From Flavobacterium covae (lineage in GTDB: Bacteria; Bacteroidota; Bacteroidia; Flavobacteriales; Flavobacteriaceae), in assembly GCA_019565575.1 (NCBI GenBank), contig CP067379.1:2232001-2296000 (forward strand): 64,000 nt of DNA, in the 5' to 3' direction. The notes beneath the pieces are model-generated. The model saw nothing but the letters and a program-made list of their open reading frames with translations, was not told the DNA's origin and made no database searches. A program made the position numbers and the translations under genes. Below, one piece after another: positions 1 to 8,920 of this stretch (the first letter of the stretch is position 1; every line of letters begins with the position of its first letter).

Positions 1-120
1 AATATTTCCTAATTCACCCTTTGAAATTCTAAAATCTACGAGTCCAAGAATTTCTACTATTTGATCGTCTCTAAGTTGAAGAGCAACTCTTAATTTTTTA
101 AATATATCGTTGTTTGTCAT
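1..120 (-). CDS. DUF1456 / YehS-like protein, N-terminal fragment
   Basis: The gene starts at ATG 118-120 and runs off the left edge, so only the first 40 residues are visible. They read MTNNDIFKKLRVALQLRDDQ and continue with an IVEILGL..F.ISKGELG pattern, the N-terminal half of the first DUF1456 repeat found in E. coli YehS. The biochemical function of this family is unknown. It is divergent from the TerB-like gene on the plus strand. The family call rests on a short fragment. Confidence 0.7.
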   Translation of the reverse strand, partial: MTNNDIFKKLRVALQLRDDQIVEILGLVDFRISKGELGNI

Positions 121-259
121 GTGACATTAATTTTTTCCAAAGATACGGTTTTAATCTTTATTATTTATCGTATAAAACGGCTTGTTCACAGGATCCTATC
201 ATATTTGTTTTTGCATATTCAGTACAAAAATTATAGATTTGTTAGGAAATGAAATAAGT

Positions 260-661
260 ATGAGTATCCAAAAAGAAAAGATTAATTTGTTACAAGAAAT
301 GATTGCATTTGCGGTTATAGATGGAGAATTACATGATAGAGAATATGATTTTCTCTGGATAGTGGCGCAAGAATTAGAGATAGATAAAACAAAATTTTTG
401 GAGTTATTTAATTTGAAAGAAGAAAAACAAGTGTTGAAAGATGAGTTTCAACGTGTTTTGCAGTTTTATAGACTGGCTTTATTGATGCACTGTGATGGGG
501 TTTTGCATACTAGAGAAAAAGAGAAAATATTTGAAATAGGGATTAATATGGGATTAAACCCAAGTGCTATGAAAAGAGTACTTTATTTAATGGAAAAGTC
601 GCCTAATCAAATGCTAGAAGCAGAGGTCGTTATAGGAGCTTTTCAAGAACAATTAAATTAA
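260..661 (+). CDS. TerB-like protein
   Basis: This is a 133-residue soluble, all-helical protein. It starts MSIQKEKINLL and has the paired acidic segments AVIDGELHDREYDFL (about residues 18-32) and MHCDGVLHTREKEKIFEIG (about 79-97). These D-G-x-L-x-x-x-E repeats are the metal-binding signature of the TerB/DjlA-N fold. I chose the ATG at 260 because the upstream open frame has no protein-like content. TerB-fold proteins are linked to tellurite resistance in some bacteria, but stand-alone flavobacterial members have no proven role. It is monocistronic, followed by about 350 bases without a gene. Confidence 0.75.
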   Translation: MSIQKEKINLLQEMIAFAVIDGELHDREYDFLWIVAQELEIDKTKFLELFNLKEEKQVLKDEFQRVLQFYRLALLMHCDGVLHTREKEKIFEIGINMGLNPSAMKRVLYLMEKSPNQMLEAEVVIGAFQEQLN

Positions 662-1010
662 AATATTTTTATGAAAATAAAATAACTTTTTTGTTCTCAA
701 AAAATAAAAAAATCTTAGATTCTATACAATGAGCAAAAAGAGATTAATTTTTAGATACAAGGAATAACTATTATCAAAAGAAAAGATGTTTCTTTTTAAA
801 TTAATTAGGAAAAGTTATAAAAAGGTGTACGGAATATTAAAATTTATAATAGGAGTCTAATGTTTGATTAGTTTTTGGATTTGAGACGGGCTATGTAATT
901 GAAGAGTTACTTATCATAATGAAATAAAAACGGTGTGTTTTAGAAGATCTAATAAAAAACGACTTAGGGTGAGTTATCTAAGTCGTTTTTTAATATTTTA
1001 TAGTGTAAAG
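662..1010. other. Intergenic stretch between convergent genes
   Basis: I see no coding signal in this very AT-rich stretch. Its only clear structure is the hairpin terminator at 954-991. Confidence 0.6.
954..991 (-). terminator. Intrinsic terminator, probably bidirectional
   Basis: A perfect 14-bp inverted repeat, AAAAAACGACTTAG, pairs with its complement across a 10-base loop, with A and T runs at the ends. It lies just beyond the stop codon of the minus-strand gene ending at 1011. Confidence 0.85.
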
Positions 1011-2484
1011 TTATACTTTTTCTATCTTTTTGTTTTCGTCACAACTAAAAAGATGATCGCGTTTAATTAGTTCTGCAATACCTTTTGGGAGCATTTCTTC
1101 CCAACCTGGCTGACCAGATCCAATCATTTTTAGGACTTCTCGAGAAAATATTTTTAAATGGGATTTGTCAAAATCTGTAATATCAATTACTTTTCCATTG
1201 TAAGCAAAGAATTTATATAATTCTTTCATTCTAGGATGGACTTTAAGGTTTTGAGAAGTAAGAATGGTTCCATCTTCATCTTCCATAGGATACAAATAAA
1301 CTTTCATATCACGATAGAATAATTTACCGAAAGCTTCTAAGATACCACCACTTAAGTGACGATAGTACTTTTCATCAAAAATATCAATTAAGTTGTTTAC
1401 TCCCATAGCAAGTCCCATACGCTCTTTGGTATAGTTAGAGAAATATTCTACAACTTTATAATATTCTTGGAAATTTGAAATGAGAACAGTTTGTCCTAAT
1501 GAGCAAAGTAATTCTGCGCGATCTAAGAAATCTTTTTCATCAATTTCGCCATCGGAACGTAAATTAGATAGAGTAATTTCAAAGACCACAAGAGTGTTTT
1601 CTTCTTTTACTTTGTTTTCTTGAAGAAACATTTGTAGTGATTTTTCATACATATCCATGTTTACTTTCGTAACAGGACGAAAACTCCCTCTAAGAGCTAA
1701 AATATTTTTCTTATATAAGATTTGAGCGGGTAATACGTTTTTGGCATTAGGATCAAACATAACGGCATCAGTCATACCATTGCGTACTAATTGTAAACTC
1801 ATTAAGCGGTTGTCAACTTGGTTGAAACGAGGTCCTGAAAAATTTACAGTATCAATTTCTAATTGGTCTTTGTCTATATGATCGTATAGATAGCGCAATA
1901 AACGTTTAGGATCATTGTATTTATAAAAAGCACCGTAAATTAAGTTTACGCCTAATTTACCTAAAGTTTCTTGTTGTAATTTAGCATCATTTTCTTTGAA
2001 ACGAATATGAAGAATAATTTCATTATATGCTTCATCTGGGTCTAATTGAAAAATAATACCCACCCATCCATGTCCTTTGTATTGTTTTGCAAAATCTATA
2101 GTAGCTACCGTGTTTGCATAACTAAAAAATAATTTATTAGGATGTTTTCTCTCTTTTGAGTCGTTGTTCAACTAATTCAATTTCGTGTTGAAGCATTTTA
2201 CGTAAGCGACTTTCTGTAACATAACGGCCATCATCTTCTATACCATAAATAGCATCACTAAAATCCTTATCATACGCACTCATTGCTTTGGCAATAGTGC
2301 CAGAAGAAGCTCCAGCTCTAAAAAAATGTCTAACAGTTTCTTGTCCAGCACCTATTTCGGCAAAAGTACCGTATATATTTTCGTTTAGATTGATTCTTAG
2401 GGCTTTATCACTTATAGAAGGGATTTGTTCAATCTCTCTATCTCCTTTTAATCTAATTTCGTTTTGTAGATCTTTCATCTTCAT
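1011..2484 (-). CDS. Conserved Bacteroidetes protein, often labelled nicotinate-nucleotide adenylyltransferase (one frameshift)
   Basis: Two overlapping frames join into one protein of about 490 residues. The N-terminal part contains ENIYGTFAEIGAGQETVRHF and the C-terminal part contains KHPNKLFFSYANTVATI and GGILEAFGKLF. From memory, Flavobacterium proteins of this family read continuously across the joint (...EQRL.R.KHPNK...), and they are commonly labelled nicotinate-nucleotide adenylyltransferase. I see no HxGH nucleotidyltransferase motif, so I treat that name as unreliable. The start MKMKD at 2484 sits at the beginning of the conserved sequence. Removing one base near 2145-2157 restores the frame (491 codons including stop). 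It is divergent from the MBL-fold gene and ends at the hairpin at 954-991. Confidence 0.65.
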
Positions 2485-2537
2485 AATTAAATACGAGGCA
2501 AAGGTAGTAAAAGCCTTATTTTTTATCAAATAATATT

Positions 2538-2545
2538 TATTTTTG
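2538..2545 (+). promoter_or_regulatory. -7 promoter box of the MBL-fold gene
   Basis: TATTTTTG matches the Bacteroidetes -7 consensus TAnnTTTG. Because the box overlaps the GTG at 2545, translation should begin downstream, at the TTG at 2563. Confidence 0.55.
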
Positions 2546-2562
2546 TGCAAAAAGGATTTCTA

Positions 2563-3326
2563 TTGAAAATATATTTTTTAGGTACGGGAACTTCACAAGG
2601 AATACCCGTTATTGGGAGTGATCATCCTGTTTGTTTAAGTGAGGATGTAAGAGACAAACGTTTGCGTGTTTCTGTATGGATTCAATGGGATCATGATTCT
2701 TTTATAATAGATTGTGGTCCTGATTTTAGACAACAAATGCTCTTGTCTAAATGTTCTAAAATTGATGCTCTTTTTTTACACATGAACATGCTGATCATAC
2801 GGCAGGTCTAGATGATATACGCCCTTTTTTCTTTAAGCAAGGGAATATATCTATTTATGCGCATGAACGGGTTTTGAAAAATTTAGAAAAAAGATTTGAT
2901 TATATCTTTGAAAAAGTTGATAAATATCCAGGAGCTCCTAGTGTAGATGAACATAGGGTAATTAATGGACAAGTAATAAAAATAAAGGATAAAATAATAG
3001 AGCCAATAAGTGTTTGGCACGGTAACTTACAAACCTTTGGTTATCGTTTGGATCGTTTTGCTTATTTAACTGATGTTAAAAGTATTGATGAAGAAGAATT
3101 AAATAAACTTTTAGGATTAGAAGTTTTAGTGATTAACGCGTTACGAGAAGAATTACATGACACACACTTTAACTTAGAGGAAGCCTTGACATTAATAAAA
3201 AAAGTAAAACCAAAGAGAGCTTATTTAACTCATATAAGTCATTTGTTTGGGTTTCATGAAGAAATTCAAAAAAAATTACCAGATAATGTATGGGTTGCTT
3301 ATGATAATTTAGAAATAACCATTTAA
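2563..3326 (+). CDS. MBL-fold metallo-hydrolase, PhnP-like (one frameshift)
   Basis: This encodes a cytosolic metal-dependent hydrolase of about 254 residues. It opens with KIYFLGTGTSQGIPVIG, typical of the PhnP/phosphodiesterase branch, followed by IDCGPDFRQQM. The zinc motif THEHADHTAGLDDIRPFF appears only after crossing from the first frame into the next at the T run 2771-2777, where one T seems to be missing. Later ligands lie in WHGNLQTFGYRLD, YLTDVKSI and AYLTHISHLFGFHEE. I prefer the TTG start at 2563 because the promoter box overlaps the only earlier start. The substrate is unknown. The next gene begins 3 bases after the stop, suggesting cotranscription. Confidence 0.8.
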
Positions 3327-3329
3327 TAT

Positions 3330-3797
3330 ATGAGAAAATTACTTTTATACGGATTCATCTTTTCCGTTTTAATGAATATTTTTCAATTGATGTATGCTAC
3401 TAAAAAATTTAATCATGATAGCAAAACAACAGAAAAATACAAGAAAAAGATAAAAGATTCAATAGCTAAGATTGTTGCAGAAAAAGAAGAAGGTGATTAT
3501 TTTTCATTAATGTACAATGATAAGGCCAGAGATTATTTTGAAGATCAGAATATAGATGAATTAATGCCTCGAATAAAAGAGCAATTAGTAGAAATGAATA
3601 ATAATCCCAAAGGAAATCCTTTAGTTTCATACGAAGGGATGGTAATTAATAAAGTTCGTTTTTTAAATCATCGTTGGATAATTGCTGATTTTACAGGAGA
3701 ATCAGGTTGGGGAGAAGTTATTTTAAAGTACTTTGTAGAACCAAAGGGAAAGGTATCTTTTGAGCCAGCCGAAATTTTAATGTATCCCAATGATTAA
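3330..3797 (+). CDS. Small membrane-anchored protein of unknown function
   Basis: This is a 155-residue protein I do not recognise. Residues 1-23 (MRKLLLYGFIFSVLMNIFQL...) form one hydrophobic segment, an uncleaved anchor or signal. A lysine-rich helical stretch follows (about 28-55), then a compact soluble domain with HRWIIADFTGESGWGEVILKYF (about 110-131). It starts 3 bases after the MBL-fold gene and probably shares its transcript. A hairpin terminator follows about 90 bases after the stop. Confidence 0.65.
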   Translation: MRKLLLYGFIFSVLMNIFQLMYATKKFNHDSKTTEKYKKKIKDSIAKIVAEKEEGDYFSLMYNDKARDYFEDQNIDELMPRIKEQLVEMNNNPKGNPLVSYEGMVINKVRFLNHRWIIADFTGESGWGEVILKYFVEPKGKVSFEPAEILMYPND

Positions 3798-4325
3798 AAA
3801 AGTAATATTTTATAAAGAACTATATGCTCTTGTTCTAAGTATATTCATTTTATTGTAATACTTTAATTAATTTAAAGGATTTGTTTATAAAGGTTTGTTG
3901 GATTTTTTTCAATAAACCTTTTTTGTTTTAAAAATTTAAAAATGAATGTCTAATCTAAATTGCACATTAGAAATTTATTGAATTTAAAAAGATTTTTTTC
4001 GTGTATTAAATTCTATTGTTTCCTTTTTGAATAACGTTTAGGTTGTTTTTCCTTCTTAAGAGGATGGAATCAGGATATTATTCTGTATATACGATAAGCG
4101 TTTTTTATTACTGTGATTAAGGTTTCTTTTGGTCTTATGGATCCCCTTTTTTATAATCAAGCTTCGTTATGGTTACGGTTCATTTCTTCTTGAAATTCTT
4201 CAATATTTATAATGGAGTTGTATACGTATTGTTTTTGTATTGATTTTTTTAATAATGTGTTTAAAATAAATTTCTGGGTGAAACCATAATATATCTTAAA
4301 AACTAGATATAGGAATTTATAGAAT
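3798..4325. other. Non-coding stretch before the repeat array
   Basis: I find no gene here. The stretch holds the terminator at 3889-3924 and otherwise featureless AT-rich sequence. Confidence 0.6.
3889..3924 (+). terminator. Intrinsic terminator
   Basis: AAAGGTTTGTTG pairs with CAATAAACCTTT (one G-T wobble) across a 9-base T-rich loop and is followed by more T. It ends the MBL hydrolase / small membrane protein transcript. Confidence 0.75.
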
Positions 4326-4332
4326 AAAAAAA

Positions 4333-4460
4333 GAGACTGTTCAAAAAATTCGCAATCTTGTCATCGACCAAAGGGAGGAATCACATAATGTTGATTATAA
4401 GAACCTTCTTTACGCCGGAGTGACAAACTGCGGTTGATTTATTACTTTTTGTACAGCCTC
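4333..4460. mobile_element. Short inverted-repeat element (MITE-like), copy 1
   Basis: This copy is bounded by GAGACTGTTCAAAAA on the left and its imperfect complement TTTTTGTACAGCCTC on the right. The interior carries the motifs CGACCAAAGGGAGGAATCAC and CGCCGGAGTGACAAAC, shared with elements at 20.1, 26.7, 37.2 and 61.5 kb. It has no coding capacity. A-rich and T-rich flanks mean the folded ends could also act as a terminator for the RNA unit read leftward from 4650. Confidence 0.7.
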
Positions 4461-4464
4461 TTTT

Positions 4465-4649
4465 AAATATAAATTTTTAAACGATAATTTTATATCTCCC
4501 AAAAACAAAAAAATAAGATAAAGAGTGGTGTTTCTGCTAATCAATAATATTTTGTGAAGAAAATTACCCAATAAAATACAAAACATGATTAGTAGTTTGC
4601 TTTATCTAAAGTTCGTTTAAAAATTTAGTTTGTTTACTTGATTAAGAAC
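4465..4649 (-). ncRNA. Structured RNA unit, copy 1 of a tandem array
   Basis: This is the most diverged of three similar units. On the minus strand, promoter box TACCTTTG (4656-4663) is followed by the shared leader GTTCTTAATCAA. Then come closing-stem arms at 4611-4628 and 4471-4485 (core AAATTTTTAAACGA / TCGTTTAAAAATTT) and an inner stem GATAAAG/CTTTATC. A long 3'-side unpaired tract contains GGGAGATATA. There is no private terminator; transcription would run into the inverted-repeat element at 4333-4460. No open reading frame is conserved between the copies, which favours an RNA product. The ends are inferred. Confidence 0.5.
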
Positions 4650-4655
4650 GTGTTT

Positions 4656-4712
4656 CAAAGGTAGATGATTGAAAATGAATTTATTTACGGGTTTGCCGTA
4701 TATTATGTTAAA
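4656..4712 (-). promoter_or_regulatory. Promoter of RNA unit copy 1
   Basis: The -7 box TACCTTTG (4656-4663) is preceded by the conserved 17-base block at 4696-4712, with 32 bases between them. No TTTG -33 element is evident at the usual spacing. Confidence 0.55.
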
Positions 4713-4951
4713 GTTTGTTTTTTGTTATAAGAGTCTTTAAGCTTTATTTGTGTTTTTCAAAAAGAAAAATAGAGTTTTGTGTTGATAGATAGAGGATTTT
4801 GTAAAATGTGTCTAATAATTAAAAATCAGCTACTGGTTGTTTTTATTGAAAAAATGGTTGAAAATTTATTTTTATTTGATTAATAATGTGTTGAAAAAGA
4901 GCTAAATGAGAAGTGTTTTTGTGATAGATGTTTTATGTATTGTGTATAATT

Positions 4952-4988
4952 AAAAACAGCCATGCAAATAATTGCATAGCTGTTTTTT
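4952..4988 (-). terminator. Terminator of RNA unit copy 2
   Basis: On the minus strand AACAGCTATGCAA pairs with TTGCATGGCTGTT across a TTAT loop (one G-T pair), with a trailing T run. It is similar in sequence to the terminator of copy 3. Confidence 0.8.
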
Positions 4989-5165
4989 AATAAATTTTTA
5001 AACGATAATTGTATATCTCCCAAAAACAAAAAATAAGATAAAGTTGTAGTGTTTCTACTAATCAATAGAAAATTTTAAGAAATTACCCAATAATACAAAA
5101 TTTACATAGTAGTCACTTTATCGAAAATTCGTTTAAAAATTTAGTCTGTTTTAATTGATTAAGAA
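4952..5165 (-). ncRNA. Structured RNA unit, copy 2 of a tandem array
   Basis: From an inferred start near 5165, about 7 bases after TACCTTTG (5172-5179), to the terminator, this unit is about 214 bases. The closing-stem arms are 5126-5143 and 4991-5006. An inner stem pairs GATAAAGT with ACTTTATC, and a further pairing involves ACTACTA and TAGTAG. The 3' side of the internal loop carries a conserved TTTTTGGGAGATATACAATT tract. It ends in the hairpin at 4952-4988, which reads as an intrinsic terminator on the minus strand. An architecture of long stem plus large internal loop is reminiscent of 6S-type RNAs, but I cannot test family membership. Confidence 0.6.
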
Positions 5166-5171
5166 CGTACC

Positions 5172-5228
5172 CAAAGGTAGATAATTAAAGATTATTTTTA
5201 TTACGGATAATCCATACATTATGTTAAA
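5172..5228 (-). promoter_or_regulatory. Promoter of RNA unit copy 2
   Basis: The -7 box TACCTTTG is at 5172-5179 and the block TTTAACATAATGTATGG at 5212-5228, again 32 bases apart. The terminator of copy 3 begins just 16 bases upstream. Confidence 0.6.
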
Positions 5229-5243
5229 TATTTTAATCTAATT

Positions 5244-5279
5244 AAAAAAGCTATGCAATTGTTTGCATAGCTTTTTTTT
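5244..5279 (-). terminator. Terminator of RNA unit copy 3
   Basis: AAAAAAGCTATGCAA pairs with TTTGCATAGCTTTTTT, a strong A/T-flanked hairpin readable as a terminator on either strand. Confidence 0.85.
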
Positions 5280-5459
5280 GATAAATTTTTAAACGATAAT
5301 TGTATATCTCCCAAAAACAAAAAAAATAAGATAAAGCGGTAGTTTTTCTACTAATGAATAGAAAATTTTAAGAAAATTACCCAATAATACAAAATCAGTT
5401 AGTAGTTACTTTATCGAAAATTCGTTTAAAAAATTTAGTCTGTTTTAATTGATTAAGAA
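5244..5459 (-). ncRNA. Structured RNA unit, copy 3 of a tandem array
   Basis: This unit is about 216 bases from an inferred start near 5459 to the terminator, nearly the same length as copy 2. The closing-stem arms are 5421-5438 and 5282-5298. The inner stem is GATAAAG / CTTTATC, with an adjoining ACTACTAA / TTAGTAG pairing. Arm changes between copies largely preserve pairing. No shared peptide is encoded. It lies just upstream of rdgB on the opposite strand. Confidence 0.6.
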
Positions 5460-5465
5460 CGTATA

Positions 5466-5522
5466 CAAAGGTATGTGATCGAGTATAAAAATTAGTGTGG
5501 ATTTTCCGTATATTATGTTAAA
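5466..5522 (-). promoter_or_regulatory. Promoter of RNA unit copy 3
   Basis: The -7 box TACCTTTG (5466-5473) and the block TTTAACATAATATACGG (5506-5522) are 32 bases apart, as in the other two units. Confidence 0.6.
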
Positions 5523-5566
5523 TTTTATTCTGAAAAATAGTATCTTGCTTTACAAAAAACTAGAAT

Positions 5567-6142
5567 ATGAAAATAGTCTTCGCATCTAATAACCAAAATA
5601 AAATAAAGGAAATCAAAAGACTAATACCTGATGAGATTGAAATATTAAGCTTGAAGGATATTAATTGTTTGGTTGATATACCAGAAACGGCTACAACTAT
5701 TGAAGGGAACGCAAGGCTTAAAGCAGATTATATTACTCAACATTACGGTTATGCTTGTTTTGCTGATGATAGTGGGCTAGAAGTGGAGGCTCTTAATGGA
5801 GAACCAGGTGTTTTTTCTGCAAGATATGCTGGAGAAGAAAAAGATGACCAAAAGAATATGGATAAACTTTTAAGTGTATTGTCTGGAGAGCTGAATCGTA
5901 AAGCTAATTTTAAAACGGTTATAGCACTTAATTTAAAGAATCAGCAGTATTTGTTTACAGGAACGATAGATGGAAAAATAACGTTTGAGCAAAGAGGACT
6001 TAATGGTTTTGGGTATGATCCTATTTTTATCCCTGATGGATATGAAAATACTTTTGCAGAGATAACGCTTGAAGAAAAATCAAAAATAAGTCATAGAGCA
6101 AAAGCGGTTAAACAGTTAGTAGAATTTATAAATAAAATCTAA
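5567..6142 (+). CDS. rdgB: dITP/XTP pyrophosphatase (RdgB/HAM1 family)
   Basis: The 191-residue protein hydrolyses non-canonical purine nucleoside triphosphates (dITP, XTP) to monophosphates and pyrophosphate, keeping them out of DNA and RNA. Family signatures are FASNNQNKIKEI (residues 5-16), FADDSGLEVEALNGEPGVFS (about 65-84), SARYAGE and GFGYDPIFIP (about 150-159), with SHRAKA near the end. The length matches the family and the start is the only sensible ATG. It is monocistronic, convergent with the helicase gene. Confidence 0.95.
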   Translation: MKIVFASNNQNKIKEIKRLIPDEIEILSLKDINCLVDIPETATTIEGNARLKADYITQHYGYACFADDSGLEVEALNGEPGVFSARYAGEEKDDQKNMDKLLSVLSGELNRKANFKTVIALNLKNQQYLFTGTIDGKITFEQRGLNGFGYDPIFIPDGYENTFAEITLEEKSKISHRAKAVKQLVEFINKI

Positions 6143-6472
6143 TTAAAGTTACGTGGTAGAAAATAATTACAGATAAAAATTTCTATGTATTTTATTTTTA
6201 TTCTTCAATATAAATTCAATAAAGGGGTTGTATTTTAGAGAATTAAAATATTTTTATTAAGGCATTGAAATTAGGTCTGTAAATTTTTAGGTTCTTGTTT
6301 GAATTTAAAAAAAAATTATGGATAGTATAACCGTAGTTTTGTTCTTTTAATTAATCAATTTTACTTTAGGTATTTTTAGAAAAAGGAAGAGGTTGAACAA
6401 ATTAGTATAAATCATATTTTGGACAACCTCTTTTGAATCATAATAAAGGATAAAACGTATATTTCTTAAATT
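6143..6472. other. Intergenic stretch between convergent rdgB and helicase genes
   Basis: No gene is visible; the hairpin at 6384-6434 is the only clear structure. Confidence 0.6.
6384..6434. terminator. Hairpin terminator between convergent genes
   Basis: GAAGAGGTTGAACAAA pairs with TTTGGACAACCTCTTT across about 20 bases, with an A run on the left and a T run on the right. Its stem resembles the ends of the inverted-repeat elements (GACTGTCCAAAA), so it may be a decayed relative. Confidence 0.65.
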
Positions 6473-8812
6473 TTATCCTATTATGTTTAATTTAGCAAAA
6501 CGTAATAATAATTTTTTAATACCTCCAATTTCAAAACGTATTTCTGCTTTTTTATCTGCTCCAACACCTTCAAGATTTAATACCTGTCCTTTACCAAATC
6601 GTTCGTGCATAACAATATTACCAATTGTTAAACCTGTATTGTTAGTTGTATTGCTAATTTCGGATCCTGATGTAGGATTAGATAAAGGCTTTAGGCGTCT
6701 AATTGCAGGGTTAGATGTAGGCTCTGTGTTAATTTGTTTAGGAGGTGTACCCGCAATAGGTTTTTGTAAGCGTAGTTTGGATTTGTCTACTTCTCCAAAA
6801 ATATCAGCATTGATAGTAGGTTTGTAACGATAATTTGTTTCTACAGGAGACAAAAATTCTAAATATTGGGAATTAATTTCTTCTATAAAACGAGAAGGTT
6901 CTGAATCTATTAATTTACCCCATCTATAACGAGATTGAGCATAGGTTAAGTAAGCTTGATGTTCAGCTCGTGTGAGAGCTACATAAAAAAGTCGTCTTTC
7001 TTCCTCTAGTTCACTTCTAGTATTTAAACTCATAGCACTAGGAAATAAATCTTCTTCCATACCTACAATGAAAACAGTAGGGAACTCAAGTCCTTTGGCT
7101 AAGTGAATAGTCATCAATGCTACACGATCATCATCGCCTGTATCATTGTCTAAATCCGTAGCTAAAGCTACATCTTCTAAAAATTCAGATAAAGCACCTC
7201 TAGCTCCATCGACTTCTTTTTGTCCTTCTATAAAGTCCTTAATACCATTTAGTAATTCTTCAATATTTTCTATTCTGGCAATACCTTCCAGGGGTTCCGT
7301 CTTTTTTTAGTTCTTGAATGAGTCCCGTTTTTTTAGTAACATGTTCTGTTAGATAAAAGGCATCTTGATTTTCGTTGATGACCTGAAAACTTTTGATCAT
7401 GGTTACAAAATCACTTATTCGTTGTTTTGTACCTGAATTTAATTTTAAATCAATTTTGTCAACGTGTTCCATAACTTCAAAAATGGAACGTTTATAATAG
7501 TTGGCGGCTACGGTTAATTTTTCTACGGTAGTATCGCCAATGCCTCGGGCAGGATAATTAATAACGCGTACTAATGCTTCTTCATCTTTAGGATTTACTA
7601 CTAATCTTAGATAAGAAAGTACGTCTTTAATTTCTTTTCTTTGATAAAAAGAGAGACCTCCATAAATTCTATAAGGAATATCTCGTTTTCGCAATGCGTC
7701 TTCCATAGCGCGAGATTGTGCATTGGTACGATATAAAATAGCAAAATCACTGTTCTTTTTTGATTTTGCATTTTGTCTTCAAAAATACTAGATGCTACAA
7801 ATCTTCCTTCTTCACCATCGGTTAAACTTCGGTGTACTTTTATTTTAGGACCATTATCGTTAGCAGTCCATACTACTTTATCAAGTTTCGTTTTATTGTT
7901 ATCAATAACATTATTTGCTGCTTCTACTATATTTTTTGAAGAACGGTAATTCTGTTCCAAACGATACATTTGCACATTCTCATAGTCTTTTTGAAAATTT
8001 AGGATGTTATTAATATTAGCTCCTCTAAAAGCGTAGATACTTTGAGCATCATCTCCCACAACACAAATATTTTGAAAACGATCAGAGAGTGCCTTAACAA
8101 TTAAATATTGAGAATGATTAGTATCTTGATACTCATCTACTAAAATATATCGGAAACGATCTTGATATTTCATCAAGACATCAGGAAAACGAGTTAAAAG
8201 TTCATTGGTTTTTAATAATAAATCATCAAAATCCATAGCTCCTGATTTGAAACAACGCTCAACATAATTTTGATAAATTTCACCTAATCGAGGCTTTTTG
8301 CTCATGGCATCGGCTTCTTGTAATTCAGGATTATTAAAGTATGCTTTTACTGTAACAAGACTATTTTTGTATTGTGATATCCTACTTAATATTTGTTTGG
8401 GTTTATAAATATCCTTGTCTAATTGCATTTCCTTAATAATTTGTCCTATCAAACGCACAGAGTCTTGAGAATCGTAAATAGTAAAGTTAGAAGGATAGCC
8501 TAGTTTTTCGGATTCTATACGTAGAATTTTTGCAAAAATAGAGTGAAAGGTTCCCATCCACAGGTTTTTGGCTTCATTATTTCCTACAATACTTGCAATT
8601 CGGACCTTCATCTCACGAGCTGCTTTGTTTGTAAAAGTTAAGGCCAAAATATTAAAAGCATCTACTCCTTGACTCATCAAGTTAGCAATACGAACTGTTA
8701 ATACACGTGTTTTGCCCGAACCAGCTCCAGCAATTACAATCATGGCACCTTCTTTTTGTAAAACAGGCGCTCTTTGTGCATCATTTAGTTTTTCTATTAT
8801 CTCTTGAATCAT
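6473..8812 (-). CDS. uvrD: UvrD/PcrA-type ATP-dependent DNA helicase (two frameshifts)
   Basis: This superfamily 1A 3'-5' helicase of repair and replication is about 779 residues once two breaks are bridged. The first frame gives LNDAQRAPVL, the Walker A motif AGAGSGKTRVL, LTFTNKAAREM, VDEYQDTNHSQY and GDDAQSIYAFRGA. The second carries the 2B region (GGLSFYQRKEIKDVLSYLRL). The third carries TIHLAKGLEFPTVFIVG, VALTRAEH and a C-terminal Tudor-like domain (HERFGKGQVLNLEG). One A is missing at the T run 7756-7761 and one extra base lies in CTTCCAG at 7285-7291, so the overall length remains a multiple of three. I chose MIQEII at 8812; ATG 8818 is possible. Confidence 0.9.
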
Positions 8813-8920
8813 AACCAAAAATCAAAGGGTCAAAAATACTGCTACTAAAATTGGATTACAATAATTTTTTTGAGTTTATTTGTATTCACATCATAAATTA
8901 ATAAAAAGTATTTTTAAAAA

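Larger units (their letters stand above)
4466..5522 (-). repeat. Tandem array of three promoter-RNA units
   Basis: Three units of about 220-260 bases share, in the same order, a 17-base upstream block (TTTAACATAATATACGG or near-identical), exactly 32 bases of spacer, the box TACCTTTG, the leader GTTCTTAATCAA and the long stem-forming body. Copies 2 and 3 end in related hairpin terminators. The -7 boxes lie at 4656, 5172 and 5466. Copies 2 and 3 are most alike. The interval 4713-4951 between copies 1 and 2 is unrelated AT-rich sequence. Confidence 0.8.

Noticed and set aside
1011..2484. True nicotinate-nucleotide adenylyltransferase
   Set aside because: No HxGH or ISSTxxR nucleotidyltransferase motif is visible; the common label appears to be inherited annotation.
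4880..5065. 61-codon minus-strand frame inside the repeat array
   Set aside because: It spans a terminator and part of an RNA unit and is not preserved in the other copies.
4466..5522. CRISPR array
   Set aside because: There are only three repeat units, each over 200 bases, with promoters and terminators and no regular short spacers.
6483..6827. 114-codon plus-strand frame over the helicase C-terminus
   Set aside because: Antisense to a conserved domain; no motif.
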